Part shown: positions 1 through 10,373 of the stretch, in pieces
Position numbering within the stretch: position 1 is the stretch's first letter
Layout of the letters: every line of letters begins with the position of its first letter
Source of the DNA: Immersiella caudata
Lineage: Eukaryota; Ascomycota; Sordariomycetes; Sordariales; Lasiosphaeriaceae
Direction of reading: 5' to 3'
Assembly: GCA_030512335.1 (NCBI GenBank)
Contig: JAULSU010000001.1
Span: forward strand, 558,001-622,000
DNA length: 64,000 bases
Program-made: the position numbers and the translations under genes
Notes under the pieces: model-generated
Seen by the model: the letters and a program-made list of their open reading frames with translations, nothing else
Told to the model about the DNA's origin: nothing
The model's database searches: none

Positions 1-1691
1 GTCACCGTCGATGAGGTGCTCCATGAAGAAGCGCTCGCCCATGCGCCAATCTAACAGGAGGTCCTTTGAGAGAAAGGATGCGACGATCATGCGGCAGCGG
101 TTGTGCATCCAGCCCATTCCGTGGAGCTGGCGCATGGCGGCGTCGACGATTGGGTATCCTGTGCGGCCTTGCGTCCAGGCTTCGAAGTGCTCTTGGTTGT
201 ACGACCATTCGATATTGGAGTACTCGGGCTTGAAGGGCTTGTTCATGCTGTGCGATGGTCAGGGGGAGCGCAATGCGGAGAGGAGGTCAGGACTTACCAG
301 ACATATGGCCAATGGACCAGAACGTGTTTGTAGAAGTCCCGCCAAGCGACCTCGCTGATCCAGGTTTGGATTCCTTCGTTTCCACCATCAAGCCTTTTCG
401 TGTTGTTGCGATCTCTGGCCGTGCGGACCGCTGTCCTAGCGCTGAGCGTCCCGCATGCGAAATGCGCGGAGAGGTTCGAGGTCCCTGGTATTGAAGGCGT
501 GTTCCGGTTCTTCCCGTATTGTCCAACGTTCTCTTCGCAGAACTTGTCCAACCTCTTCATAGCTTCTTGCTCTCCTGCAGGCCACAAGGGTCGGAATGTC
601 TTCTTCTCCTCGTCGGTAAGCCGTTTGCCTTCGGGGGCATCGGGGATCGGGCAGTCGAAGAGCTTTCCATGCGTTTTCTTGACGGTTGTCGGGTTCGGCT
701 TCGGGGCTTCCGACAACTCTAGGAGGTCGAGATTCTCCTGTATATACCGTATCCACGAGCGAAACCATGGGGTGTAAACGGCATACGGTCGCCCGGTTCC
801 GCTCCGGAGCGGCCCAGGAGGGACAACGCAAGTGTCGTGTGCGACGTGGAGCGCCAGCCCTCTCTCAGCGAACATCCTCGCAAGCTTTGCTTCGCGGCGC
901 AGCTCGTCGACCTCGTATTCTAGGTTAGCAAACAGATGGTTGGCGCCCCATTCTTCCATCAACTCGACGACCCTGCCAGCGGCGTCTCTGCGCTTCTCGG
1001 CCGTCTCCACCCACAGGGGGATGCCCAACTTCGCCAGGTCTTCCCTCAAGACATGCAGCGTCCTTAGCATGAAGTCCACCCGTATTGGCGCAGTCAAATG
1101 CGCCTCGAAGTCTTGTGGGCTGACAATGTATAACCCGATGAGCGGAACGCCCGCCCTCTGCGCCATCTCGCTTGCCTGCGACAAGGCGCGGTTGTCGCGT
1201 ATCCTGAGGTCCCACTTGAACCAGTGAACGACGGCATCCTTGACTTTGACGCGTTTGCGGTGCTCTGCTGTGTCGGCCAGCGCATTGTTGAGCACCTCGA
1301 TGGGTCGCGGCAATTCGTCGGCGTTGTAGGCGCGGGCGCGGTCGTTCGACATTTCATGTGGGTAGAACTTGCGAAGCACGATACCGTTCTCTTCGGAGTC
1401 CTTGTAGAATGGATGTGGTGCTCGAAGAGGATCTGTGGATAGGCTCGGATCTGGGGAGGGCGAAGCTGTCGCCGTATTCTGCCTCTTCCTTGGCGCAACG
1501 GCTCCATTGACACCGTTAACGCCATTGAGCAGCTGCGCCTTTCGCTTGGTCCGATCGTTTGGTGGCATATTCGCGATGAGGAGAGAAAGTAGGCGCTGCT
1601 GGAACAGTTTCTCGCCTTCGCTGGTTTTGTGACGGGGACGATGGGACAGAGCAGCCGGCAGTGGTCGCAGTGCGCGTGCTACAGACGACAT
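1..1691 (-). CDS. phr1: Class I CPD DNA photolyase, 3' end outside the window
   Basis: Light-driven repair of cyclobutane pyrimidine dimers with FAD and an antenna chromophore; acts in the nucleus and possibly mitochondria. Exon 1 runs 1691-298 and exon 2 continues from 247 past the left edge; the intron 297-248 splits a Cys codon. The antenna alpha/beta domain starts near residue 153 (VVHWFKWDLR). The catalytic domain shows the family signature in exon 2: TQGRTGYPIVDAAMRQL, then GWMHNRCRMIVASFLSKD, then WRMGE. About 547 residues are visible; roughly 100 C-terminal residues are missing compared with the Neurospora enzyme. The first ATG (1691) gives an Arg-rich, presequence-like N-terminus. 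A second ATG at 1568 (MPPNDRTKRK) matches the usual nuclear start and is followed by a basic patch. Upstream GATCG motifs fit light control. The identification rests on the whole signature block and is very secure; the choice of start is not. Confidence 0.95.
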
Positions 1692-1810
1692 CAATGGGAG
1701 AGTGATGAGTGCGAGAGGAAATGGAAATGGGCGAGGGATGTTTGCGGAAATGGGTAGTTTACAGCAAGGGGACTGCCCCCTGCGATTGCTCAATGAAAGC
1801 TGTTTGGGCA

Positions 1811-1822
1811 GATCGCTCGATC
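1811..1822. promoter_or_regulatory. GATCG-CT-CGATC inverted repeat, candidate light-response element
   Basis: A perfect inverted repeat of GATCG with a two-base spacer lies about 120 bases upstream of the photolyase ATG at 1691. GATC/CGATN pairs are the kind of element bound by the GATA-type White Collar complex in Neurospora, and photolyases are classic light-induced genes. The sequence is direct; the function is inference. Confidence 0.4.
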
Positions 1823-2142
1823 CGCGCACACGTCATGGTTTCCTATGCATCGAGGGAATCGCGGCTGGCCCGTTCCAGTGGCTTTGTTAGTGCCGCTAAC
1901 TGATCGCGGCCGCGCAGCGGCGCCACGGCTGCAACTGGGCAGCGAATCTAAAACAACAGAGATCATCTCCAAGCACTTGTCTTGGAGGAGCCATTGCGAG
2001 GGAATGTAATCTTGAGGCTGAAATGTGAGACCCGTATCTGTACCACGACGAGTGACTTCACCGCCGCGGCTTTTTCTAGGCCTCCATCAATCTACGGCAT
2101 GGAGACTATCGAGGTAGCCCCAGAATCCCGGGATATCGGATG

Positions 2143-2150
2143 TCGATCGA
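2143..2150. promoter_or_regulatory. Palindromic TCGATCGA, candidate White Collar site
   Basis: This 8-base palindrome contains GATCGA on both strands and lies about 450 bases upstream of the photolyase start. It would add a second light-response site to the one at 1811-1822. Such an 8-mer can occur by chance. Confidence 0.3.
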
Positions 2151-2476
2151 GGGAGACTTTGCTAGCCGGTTGGGGCGGTCACGGTGAGGGTCGAGACTCA
2201 GAGGGGTGTTCACGATGCCAGTTTATTTCCCGAGAGAGACAATGTTCCGTTTGACGCCATTCAGTGTATCGGCAAAGATATGCATCTCCGAATCCCAAAG
2301 TCCAAGATCCATGCCCAGCCGTCGCCTTGCCGCCGGTTGTCCCATCCTCGAACGTCCAGCTAAAAAGTGCACATTATCTGCAGTTCTGGTCAGCCTTGCC
2401 GAACGGCCGAATTGGCGCGAGTTCCCAAGGTTCTGGGACATACCATCCTCCCCTCAATGCCAGCAGCCCTACGCGC

Positions 2477-2799
2477 TTATCTCTGGGCGCTCCAGACGCT
2501 CTTGAGGAGCCCATCGCGCTGTGCCAGCCTGTTTAGGGCATCGTCGCTCTCGCCCATAGCGCGGACGAAGCCGGAGAGAGCGTAGATGATGTTCTCGCCC
2601 TGGATGGCGCGGCCGTTCTCGTCGACCTTGGTGATCGAAATCTGGCACGAACCGTGGTCCTTAGCCTTGATGATACGGCCCGTCGCAGAGCACTTGCGGG
2701 GGACGTAGCTAGAGAGATCGTAATGTCAGAATGGGACCAGCTCCCAGAGCCCCCGGAAAACACTTACAGGTCGACAATTTCTCCACGGTCGTTTTCCAT
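2477..2799 (-). CDS. rps21: 40S ribosomal protein eS21
   Basis: Small-subunit ribosomal protein of the 40S body, cytoplasmic. The two exons are 2799-2768 and 2708-2477, with intron 2767-2709 (GTAAGT...CTAG) splitting a Leu codon. The spliced product is 87 residues, the standard length for fungal eS21. It starts MENDRGEIVDLYVPRK and contains SATGRIIKAKDHGSCQI and GFVRAMGESDDALNRLAQRD, and ends WSAQR, all hallmarks of the family. An early intron just after the start codon is typical of fungal ribosomal protein genes. The gene is divergent from slx4 and shares with it a promoter carrying two CACGTG boxes. Confidence 0.97.
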
Positions 2800-2980
2800 G
2801 TTGACGGCTAGTGAAGGGTAGTGTGGAAAGGCAGTTATGTCTTTGGTGACGGTAACGGTCTGAGGCAAAAATTTGGATCGAGGATCGGAATTTCGATATG
2901 ATTTTGGCCATTTGGTGGGAGCCCTAGCTGGCTGTGGGGTTCGACGCACAGGCCAAGTCCCCAATTCATGGCGGGGCAGA

Positions 2981-3000
2981 TCACGTGAACCATCACGTGG
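2981..3000. promoter_or_regulatory. Paired CACGTG boxes in the eS21/slx4 divergent promoter
   Basis: TCACGTGA (2981-2988) and TCACGTGG (2993-3000) lie 12 bases apart, about one helical turn. CACGTG is the site of Cbf1-type bHLH factors, which help control ribosomal protein genes in several non-Saccharomyces fungi. They are about 190 bases upstream of the eS21 start and 250 upstream of the slx4 start. The rest of the 2800-3250 gap shows no gene. Confidence 0.45.
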
Positions 3001-3250
3001 CATCGCGAGGGATTCGCGACATACAATGACCAAAATTCCCCGCTTCCGCGAGACAAGCCTCGTTTGTTTATCTGCGTCTCGGCCAGCTCCACTACGCGAA
3101 CGCCCCATGCCATCCGTAGCAGGCGCCACCCCCGGCTAGCCTGCTTCTCTAATCGACCTCGACGCCTTCAACGTGTGGTCTCCTTCCGCGACGCTCGGGA
3201 GATTGGGACGTGCCTTGCGCATTTGGTCCCCTCCACGAAGCATTGCAAAG

Positions 3251-6067
3251 ATGGCGCCAGGCGGGGTGCTCCTGTCCTCGCCGGCCAGGATGGCGCACAC
3301 AAACTCGCCAATTGTCATTATTTCCTCATCGCCCGAGTTCCCCTCAATAGACGACATTTTCGCGAAACCGCCGAAGAAGCCTGCGCTCCGTAGCGTGAGC
3401 AACGCTGTCGCCATTCCCGGAAACGCCGTTACCTCTTTTACCACAGCCGCAACGTTTTGGCGATCGTCGCGCGCCGAAACCGAAGCTATCTCCGAGGGCC
3501 CGGCAGTCTCGAGCACCCAGTCTATGTTTACCTCTAGCGTGAAGGCGTCCACGCTCCTCGAGATGTCGCCCCAGCCTGCGCCTTCACCGCCTCCACTCCA
3601 ACGGCCAAAGCCGAAGCGCAAACCGCCAGTAGCGAAGGGGAAAAAAGCGAATACGGTGACAGCGAGCAATGTAGAAGAAGGGATAGCGACGGGTCCTGGA
3701 ACTGGGGAAGGCTCTGCCGGTGTCGAAGCCAAGCCGGCGACAAAGCGAAAGGCGGGCAAAGCAGCAGCCGATGGCCAGACTACTCTGCCCAGAGGCAAGG
3801 TCACAAAGCCTTCGGCCAAACCGAAGGCATCGCGCAAGACAGTTGAGACCGCTAGCAGACACTTTTCCGCCGAGGCCAAGCAGCCCGAAGTTCCGCAGCA
3901 ACTGGCGACCAAGCCAATTGAGAAGGGTACCAAGCCAATCAAGAAGTCAACCAAGTCAATTGAGAACGAACCCCTCGACTTGGAGATAGCGCCACGAAGA
4001 AGAATCGACTGGACTCCCCCCCTACAAGACGACAGTCCAGCTACCGCCGATCCCTCCGCTCTCGCAGAAGTACCTCCCTCGAACCCGGAAGACGGAGAGC
4101 CAAAGAATACACCACAGATACCGAACCTTAAGGATATTCTAGGGGACTACAGCCACAAGGTGATTGATGGCGAGAATGGAACAACGTCTGTCAATGGGGA
4201 TGTTCTGCGGAAGAGGAAACTGGTCCAGATGGTGGCCACGGCGGCTGCGTCGGTAGGGGGCGCCAACTCCAAGACCCCTGAAACATCGCCAACCAAAGCC
4301 AAGGCGCCGAAGAAGAAGCCACGCACGATCACGGAGCTTGCAACGGCTGCTTACCGCGTCCCTGAGGAGGACGTTGCCTCGGAGCCGTTGCGGGGCCAGA
4401 TGGACTCACTTTTGGACTATTTCGAGGCCGAGGAGACAGCTGCGGACCCCAATGTCGCGCCCAGCGCAAAGCCGAAAAGGGGGACAAAGAAACCAACCAA
4501 GCCGAAGGCTTCAAAGAAGAAGGAAGACCCACGAAAACAGCTGGTGCTGTCACCTACAAGCGCGATGAAACAAGTTGCGGGCCAGGACTTCGTGTTTGGA
4601 ACAGCAAGTCAATTGGCGACAGAGAAAGACCCTAACCTGCTACGAGCATTGCACGAAGCGATGAAAGCGTCCAATCAACCAGATGACGACCCGTTTTGTT
4701 CCAGCCCGGTGGTAACGGACCTCGCCCTGCGGAGAAGAGCGGGGAACAAGCTTTGGGCGGCTGGCGCTAGAGATGATGATGGTGATTTACTTGACCTGGA
4801 AATTCTAGATCTGACGGGTTCGCCAGAAGTCGTCCCTGATTATACGCTTCCACGGAACGCACCGCCGCAGGAACAAGAAAAGGAGCATTCTCAAGAACAA
4901 AGAGTTGAGATCGACATTCCGTCATCCGATTTTGACGCTCTGCTGTTGGTTCCGCCGCCAAAGTCTCATTTCTTCTCAACGCAAACTCAAACTAGGGATG
5001 CAGTACAACCTGCCTCACACAAAGCATCCGAGAGCGAGCCAATTGACGTTTCGGAGGCCGACTTTGAGCCGCCTCCAAGCAACCAAGAACACAACTTGTT
5101 GCTCTCACAATCGCAGTCGAACAGCCCAGCGAAGCCGATGGAGCCCGAGGGCCCGATCCGACCAAAGTACGAGCTCTTCACCGAAGCGCAGTTGGCTCGA
5201 GAAATTGCCTCGTATGGGTTCAAGGCTGTCAAGAAGCGAACCGCGATGATTGCGCTACTAGACCAATGTTTGGCCAGCAAAAACCCGGCTGCTGTCAGTG
5301 CAGGCGGGATAACACACGCAACAATGGCAACATCCTCCAGGCAAGCTGTTCAGGCGCCTGAGCCCCCCCCCGCGAAATCCCCTGTGCGACCGAAGGGGAG
5401 GCCAAAGAAGACGGCCACTGCCACAGCGACTGCCGATGCTGATACGGAAGTCCCCCAACCGGTGAAGCGACCACGCGGACGGCCGAAGAAAGACGCATCA
5501 GCTGCATCTCCCCCGAAACCTACCAAATCGAGAGGGAAAGCGGCCGCGTCGGTTGCGGCGCCAACCGCTTCAGCGCTGATGCCTCCCCCCTCAACACCCA
5601 AGCGACCTAAGACCTCTGCGAAAGAGGTGGTCGAGATCGCCGACTCCGAATCCGACACGGATCCGTTTGCATCGTCTCCCATGTCATCGCCGGGGAATAC
5701 GCAAGATGTGATGTTTTCTCCCCCGCAATCACAGATGGACATCTCAATCACGGAGGATACAGAGCTGTCACTTGTCGCCACGTGCCCCACGGTACAGCAG
5801 ATGACGTTGTTTGGATACATCACAGAAGCGGTTACGACAGCGCCACCGACGGAGGACCCAGCGAATCCATCGTGGCACGAGAAGATACTGATGTACGATC
5901 CGGTTATTTTGGAAGACCTGGCTGCATGGCTGAACGCGGGCCAGCTTGACAGGGTAGGCTACGACAGGGAGCTAGCCCCTCAAGACGTCAAGAAGTGGTG
6001 CGAGAGCAAGAGCGTGTGCTGTATATGGCGGGTGAATTTACACGGGAAGGAGAGGAAACGGTTCTGA
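3251..6067 (+). CDS. slx4: SLX4 structure-specific endonuclease subunit
   Basis: Scaffold and regulatory subunit of the SLX1-SLX4 nuclease, which cuts branched DNA such as Holliday junctions and 5' flaps in the nucleus. It is a single exon of 938 residues from the ATG at 3251 (context GCAAAGATGG); the same frame is open upstream but without ATG. The N-terminal half is long, disordered, and Lys/Pro/Ser-rich. A SAP-like helical segment (YELFTEAQLAREIASYGFKA) sits near residues 638-676. Two AT-hooks follow (RPKGRPKK near 712, KRPRGRPKK near 737). The conserved C-terminal SLX1-binding domain occupies roughly 860-938 and includes WCESKSVCCIWR. The SAP segment plus C-terminal domain are diagnostic of fungal SLX4. 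A long opposite-strand reading frame inside the gene is a shadow. Confidence 0.93.
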   Translation: MAPGGVLLSSPARMAHTNSPIVIISSSPEFPSIDDIFAKPPKKPALRSVSNAVAIPGNAVTSFTTAATFWRSSRAETEAISEGPAVSSTQSMFTSSVKASTLLEMSPQPAPSPPPLQRPKPKRKPPVAKGKKANTVTASNVEEGIATGPGTGEGSAGVEAKPATKRKAGKAAADGQTTLPRGKVTKPSAKPKASRKTVETASRHFSAEAKQPEVPQQLATKPIEKGTKPIKKSTKSIENEPLDLEIAPRRRIDWTPPLQDDSPATADPSALAEVPPSNPEDGEPKNTPQIPNLKDILGDYSHKVIDGENGTTSVNGDVLRKRKLVQMVATAAASVGGANSKTPETSPTKAKAPKKKPRTITELATAAYRVPEEDVASEPLRGQMDSLLDYFEAEETAADPNVAPSAKPKRGTKKPTKPKASKKKEDPRKQLVLSPTSAMKQVAGQDFVFGTASQLATEKDPNLLRALHEAMKASNQPDDDPFCSSPVVTDLALRRRAGNKLWAAGARDDDGDLLDLEILDLTGSPEVVPDYTLPRNAPPQEQEKEHSQEQRVEIDIPSSDFDALLLVPPPKSHFFSTQTQTRDAVQPASHKASESEPIDVSEADFEPPPSNQEHNLLLSQSQSNSPAKPMEPEGPIRPKYELFTEAQLAREIASYGFKAVKKRTAMIALLDQCLASKNPAAVSAGGITHATMATSSRQAVQAPEPPPAKSPVRPKGRPKKTATATATADADTEVPQPVKRPRGRPKKDASAASPPKPTKSRGKAAASVAAPTASALMPPPSTPKRPKTSAKEVVEIADSESDTDPFASSPMSSPGNTQDVMFSPPQSQMDISITEDTELSLVATCPTVQQMTLFGYITEAVTTAPPTEDPANPSWHEKILMYDPVILEDLAAWLNAGQLDRVGYDRELAPQDVKKWCESKSVCCIWRVNLHGKERKRF

Positions 6068-6408
6068 GAGCGTTAGATCATGACATTTTTGGGCCTGTTC
6101 AGGCTCAGGGGGTACTGAGGGGTCAATTATTGGAGAAGGTCAGGGAGACAGTACGGCGCTGGAAACACATCCAGGGACAGATCCTCTTTTTCTATTGTTT
6201 GGATTACGGACTGCAAACGTAGTTGAATGAGTAAACGAACCGTTCCAAAACAGAGCTCTTTCGAAAACAATCGTTTGGTGTTTTCTCGGTGTCGTCATTG
6301 CCGGCTAGCCCTGGCGTAGCTGCGGGTCGGACTCCTGGTATGGGGTGGTCGTTCGGCATGCGGGGCGGGGAACCTCGGCTCACCGCGACCACGGTTTCAA
6401 CACTGCTT

Positions 6409-6447
6409 TTCACCCGCCCCGACCAGTGGTTCACCCGCCCCGACCAG
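6409..6447 (+). repeat. Tandem direct repeat, 18-bp unit with 21-bp period
   Basis: Two exact copies of an 18-base unit (TTCACCCGCCCCGACCAG) lie at 6409-6426 and 6430-6447, in the gap between slx4 and the Nudix gene. The copies are in frame with the Nudix reading frame but upstream of its likely start. The rest of 6068-6480 shows nothing clear. Confidence 0.8.
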
Positions 6448-6480
6448 CGACAGCGCCGTCTTAATCCCTCTTTCACTGCA

Positions 6481-7943
6481 ATGATGTCCCGTCCGTTTTG
6501 GAACCTCCCGAGTCTCACCAAACATCAACTTTTGAGTCGCTCAGGCACAGTCTCAACTCTCGTTCGCCCCACCACATACACATCGCGCTTCCCTTGCTCC
6601 GGCGCGCTTGCATTGGCTCAGGCACGTGGATATCAACAGCAGCGCACCAACCCCTTTCCTTGCGCAACCTCCGCATTGCCGCCACTACGGGCCCGAACTC
6701 TTAGGAAGGGTCCACGGCCCTGGTATTTATTGACCACAATGTCATCGGAACAAAAACCTGCACTAGATTTGTCAGCGCCAGAGGGCGCAAAAAAGGAGAG
6801 AAAAAGGGTTCCCGTGCGGCCAAGCTCGAGGTGAGTGCTATCTTTACTCTCCCGTGCAGCGGTGGGATCTTATAGCCGACATTAGCATCCTCCTCCTATC
6901 ACCCACCAACCAGGTCTTGCTCCTCCATCGCGTGCAGACCTCGTCGTCATTCGCATCGGCGCATGTCTTCCCGGGAGGGAATCTGTCCTCGTTTCATGAG
7001 GGTGAGCTTCCGCCTCTGGAGAGCGAGGAGATTCATAGGGATAGTGAGGCGTATAGGTTAGCTGCTGTGCGCGAGACGTTTGAGGAGAGTGGGATTTTGC
7101 TTGCGCGGAGGCAGGATGGGGGTCAGCTGTTGAGTGTCTCGAGTGGGGTGATGGAGGCGGGGAGGAAGGAGGTGCATGGGAATCGGGTTAAATTTGGAGA
7201 CTGGTTGAGGAGTATTGGTGGTGCACCTGATCTCGGTGAGTTTCTTCTTGAGTTGTGACGGGGCTTATGCTGATGAAGATGCAGATAACTTGATCCCCTT
7301 CACACGATGGATCTCGCCGATTGGCGGACCAAAGCGCTTTAGCACGCAGATGTATCTTTACATGCTCCCGCTTTCCAACCCCGCGCCCGGGACACCAGAA
7401 CACCAAACTATCATCCACACACCAACCCACGACGGCGGCCTCGAACACACCGCTGCTACGTTTGACGATGCCAGCGCATGGATCTCCAGAGCCAGAGCAG
7501 GAGAAATCGTTCTCTTTCCTCCACAGTGCTACCTCCTCAACCTCGTCTCAGAGTTCACCAAGGACACACCACAGCAAGGCGACGCGACAGCGCACTACCA
7601 AGCCCAACGCGATGCCCTTATCCAATTCCTCCAAAGAGTTCCAACCTCCCGACCCGAAGCACCCTCAACCGTAAAGCCCCATCCAACAGCGCAAATCCCC
7701 TGGGCAGAAAAGGTTATGAGCCCGACGTCGCTCTTCATCCGCCGCGGCGACAGGAGGTTTGTTCTTGGTCTGGACAAACCCGGGCCGGAGCTCAAAGGGA
7801 GTGGGCGAGGCGGGGATTGGGATCGGGTGGTCTTGGTGGAGTTTAAAAAGGAGGGGCCGACGGGGGTTGAGGTGAGGTTGAGGGATGAGGTGTTGAAGAA
7901 CGAGAGGGAGGGCGGGGAGGAGAGTGAAGGGGCGAAGTTGTGA
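6481..7943 (+). CDS. Nudix hydrolase, NUDT19-like (acyl-CoA diphosphatase family)
   Basis: Predicted to hydrolyse nucleoside diphosphates linked to another moiety; NUDT19/RP2 relatives cleave CoA and acyl-CoAs in peroxisomes or mitochondria. Exons are 6481-6830, 6886-7235 and 7285-7943; both introns (GTGAGT...ATTAG and GTGAGT...GCAG) keep the frame, giving 452 residues. The core begins SILLLSPTNQVLLLHRV, then HVFPGGN. The Nudix helix AAVRETFEESGILLA near residues 173-190 carries the REXXEEXG catalytic glutamates, with the long insertion before it that marks the NUDT19 subgroup. The first 86 residues contain many Arg/Ser and no acidic residue, like a mitochondrial presequence. A shorter form would start at the ATG 6739 (MSSEQKP). 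Family call is firm; the start is uncertain. Confidence 0.85.
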
Positions 7944-8340
7944 GGGGGGCTTTGGCCTTCGGCCCCGACATGGTGTGCGAGGGGTGAGGAGGGGCTTCAG
8001 CGTGTATGGAACGTGCTGAAGGTCTCAGCCGGTGAAGCCCAAAAAATCAATTCCTTTTCATCCTCTCTGCGTTTGCTCTCGCATACGGAGGCTCCAGCCA
8101 GAAGACAGGGGGTCATATGCTCTGAGCGAGAGGGGCGTTATCCGATTCCATCCCAGCATCGGATGTTTAGAAGGCGTAAAGCGTCCAGGTTGGAAGGTGC
8201 GTTTGGGAGGAATGACAAGCTGGGCCCACATCGTTCTTGCCTTTTAGGCTGGCCCCAAGGCCCAGAAAACGTCGCTCGATCGCCTCAAGCATCCTCCCAT
8301 CAGCCCTTTCGCCAGGCTCTGCGTCAGCACTCTCGAAACC
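7944..8340. other. Intergenic 7944-8340
   Basis: No gene seen. It holds the 3' flank of the Nudix gene and the promoter of the next hydrolase. Confidence 0.5.
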
Positions 8341-10050
8341 ATGAGCGCCTTCAACAAACCAATGTAAGGCAACTTCTCGTCTCAATGTTGCCGTACTAAC
8401 CTTGCACCAATGCCTAGGGGTGCGAGCGCAAAGTGGCAGGTCAAGCTTGCCAGAGCTCTTCATCCCCAGATATCCCAAATCAAGCAGATATGCGAGATAT
8501 CCGGGGTTGCTGGCGTCTCCGTCGTTGTTCTCGACCACGGCTTGAGAGTCTTTGAGCAGAACATAGGCTACCGCGACGTCGCCAACAAGGAGCCCGTGAC
8601 GTCGGACACTGTCTTCCACGTTGGCTCTCTCACCAAGGCCTTCACCGGGGTTTGCATCAACCAGATGAGAAGTAGAGGCCGTCTTCAGTTCGATGACCCC
8701 ATCCACAAGCATCTACCCGAAGCCAGGAGCTGTGATCCAGCTGTCGCCTCGCTAGCCACCATCGCCGACCTTCTCGGTCATCGCATTGGCCTTCAAAAGG
8801 CAAACGAACTCTGGCTAGGTGCCGACAATGAGGAGTTGTTCGAAGAGGATCAAATCTGGGCCGTCTTTCGCAACCTGGCGCCCATGGTTCCTTTCCGGTC
8901 GCGGTTCTCCTACCACAATTTCGGCTGGGCTTTGTTAGGAGACATAGTTACAGAGGTGACGGGGCAAGCGTACCACGAATACCTGAAGGAGAACATTCTT
9001 GACCCACTCGGCATGGACCGCACCTTCGTCACAAAGGACCACGGCCTGCCGGACAACACCTCCTTGGCGTACAGCACCCTGGACAATGGAGAGCCATACA
9101 ATGTTCCTCTCTTCAGCGGGAGCTCGAAGACCTTGATGGGACCCGCCGGAGGCCTTCTAAGCACCACCAACGATCTGGCGAAGTGGTGCAAGGAGCTGAT
9201 GAGCGCTTGGCAAGTCCAAGCACACGGGGGCCGTTGCCGTAAGTATGAGGACGTCTTCGGCGACATCTCGTGGCTCTTTGCGCCACTGCAAATCCTGGGA
9301 CGCCCAACCTTCCGGGAAAACAGCTATGCCGCCGGCTGGGCACGAACGCTACTGCCTAATGGCGTTGGATCTCTAGGAGCCAACCCCGACTTGGTTTCAA
9401 AGATGCCTGTGCTTGGTGAAGGCATCAACTCGCCCCGATTGGCTCTATGGCACCAAGGTAGCCTCACCGGCGCGACATCTTTTATCATGCTCCTCCCAGA
9501 CACAGAGTCGGCGGTGATTGTTCTCACCAACACCATGGCACCCAATGACGCAGCTGACTGGATCGGCCAGCTTCTGGCTGAGACACTTCTGGACACCCCC
9601 ACACGCAACGACTACGTCGCCTTGGCTTCCGAGAGCGCGGACCGCGCGCTGAAGCTATACTCTGAGCTCAGCGTAAGGATTGAAGAAGGAAAGACACCAG
9701 GCGGTCCCCCGAGGGCTCTGGACGACTACATCGGCACCTATGTGGGATTCGGCGACCTCTTTTCCATCGTCGTAAGGAAGGCCGAAAACGGACTCGAGAT
9801 GCTCCTCCAAGGCCGCGAGACACAAAAGTACGAGCTTCACCACCACCATGACAACACTTTCACCTGGTTCATTTCATGGAATGAGCAGATCAAGCGAGGG
9901 CGTTTCATCAACTACCAAGATGGCATCTATTTTGTCCGCTTTCGTGTCGGGCACATGAGCGGAGGTGTCGTGGCGCTGAATTGGGCGTATGAAGCAGGGC
10001 TGCCCGATGGCGAAGAGTTTTTGAGAGAGGTGTCTGAAGGAGTGCTTTGA
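8341..10050 (+). CDS. Beta-lactamase/penicillin-binding-protein-fold serine hydrolase
   Basis: Serine hydrolase of the beta-lactamase-related (class C / peptidase S12) superfamily. In fungi these act as esterases or transferases, sometimes in secondary metabolism; the substrate cannot be predicted. Exon 1 is 8341-8363 and exon 2 is 8418-10050; the intron has a textbook branch site (GTACTAACC) and the split codon restores Met, giving 551 residues. The SxxK motif (VGSLTKAF, Ser78/Lys81), the YxN motif (SYHNFGW, Tyr173) and an HQG at about 352 in place of KTG are all present, so it looks active. No signal peptide is evident, so it is probably cytosolic. A C-terminal beta-rich domain follows about residue 410. 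An alternative start at 8410 would skip the first exon. Confidence 0.9.
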
Positions 10051-10373
10051 GGGGTTGTATTGTTAGTTGAGAGCTCTGCGGTAGAATTAAGAAGTCGTCA
10101 TCTGATTGAAGAGGCATCCAAGCATCCTTTCAAGACCTTTTATTCTTAAAGCAAGGCCTATAAGAAATGAAAATGAGGCATGTGGCGCTGATCAGGTCCC
10201 CTCCCTCCGTTCCCGGCTAAGAATGACCGAGGGAATCTTGAGCTTCCGACTTTGCCCTACACTCCCGATATGTGAAGCTCTTTATGCTTCTCGCTCACAT
10301 TCTATGCCAAAAATTCCACCGCAGTGGTCAGAAGAGCGGCATTTCCTCTTCCTGCTTGTGAAGAGTCATCGCG
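10051..10373. other. Intergenic 10051-10373
   Basis: No gene seen. Confidence 0.5.

Larger units (their letters stand above)
1692..2476. other. Intergenic: photolyase upstream region and eS21 3' flank
   Basis: No convincing coding sequence. It holds the photolyase promoter on the minus strand, including the GATCG motifs listed separately. Confidence 0.6.

Noticed and set aside
3173..3250. Upstream extension of the SLX4 frame
   Set aside because: Open but begins only with non-ATG codons; the first ATG with good context is 3251.
3136..3954. Long minus-strand frame opposite slx4
   Set aside because: Shadow of the real plus-strand gene, whose C-terminal domain and AT-hooks are diagnostic.
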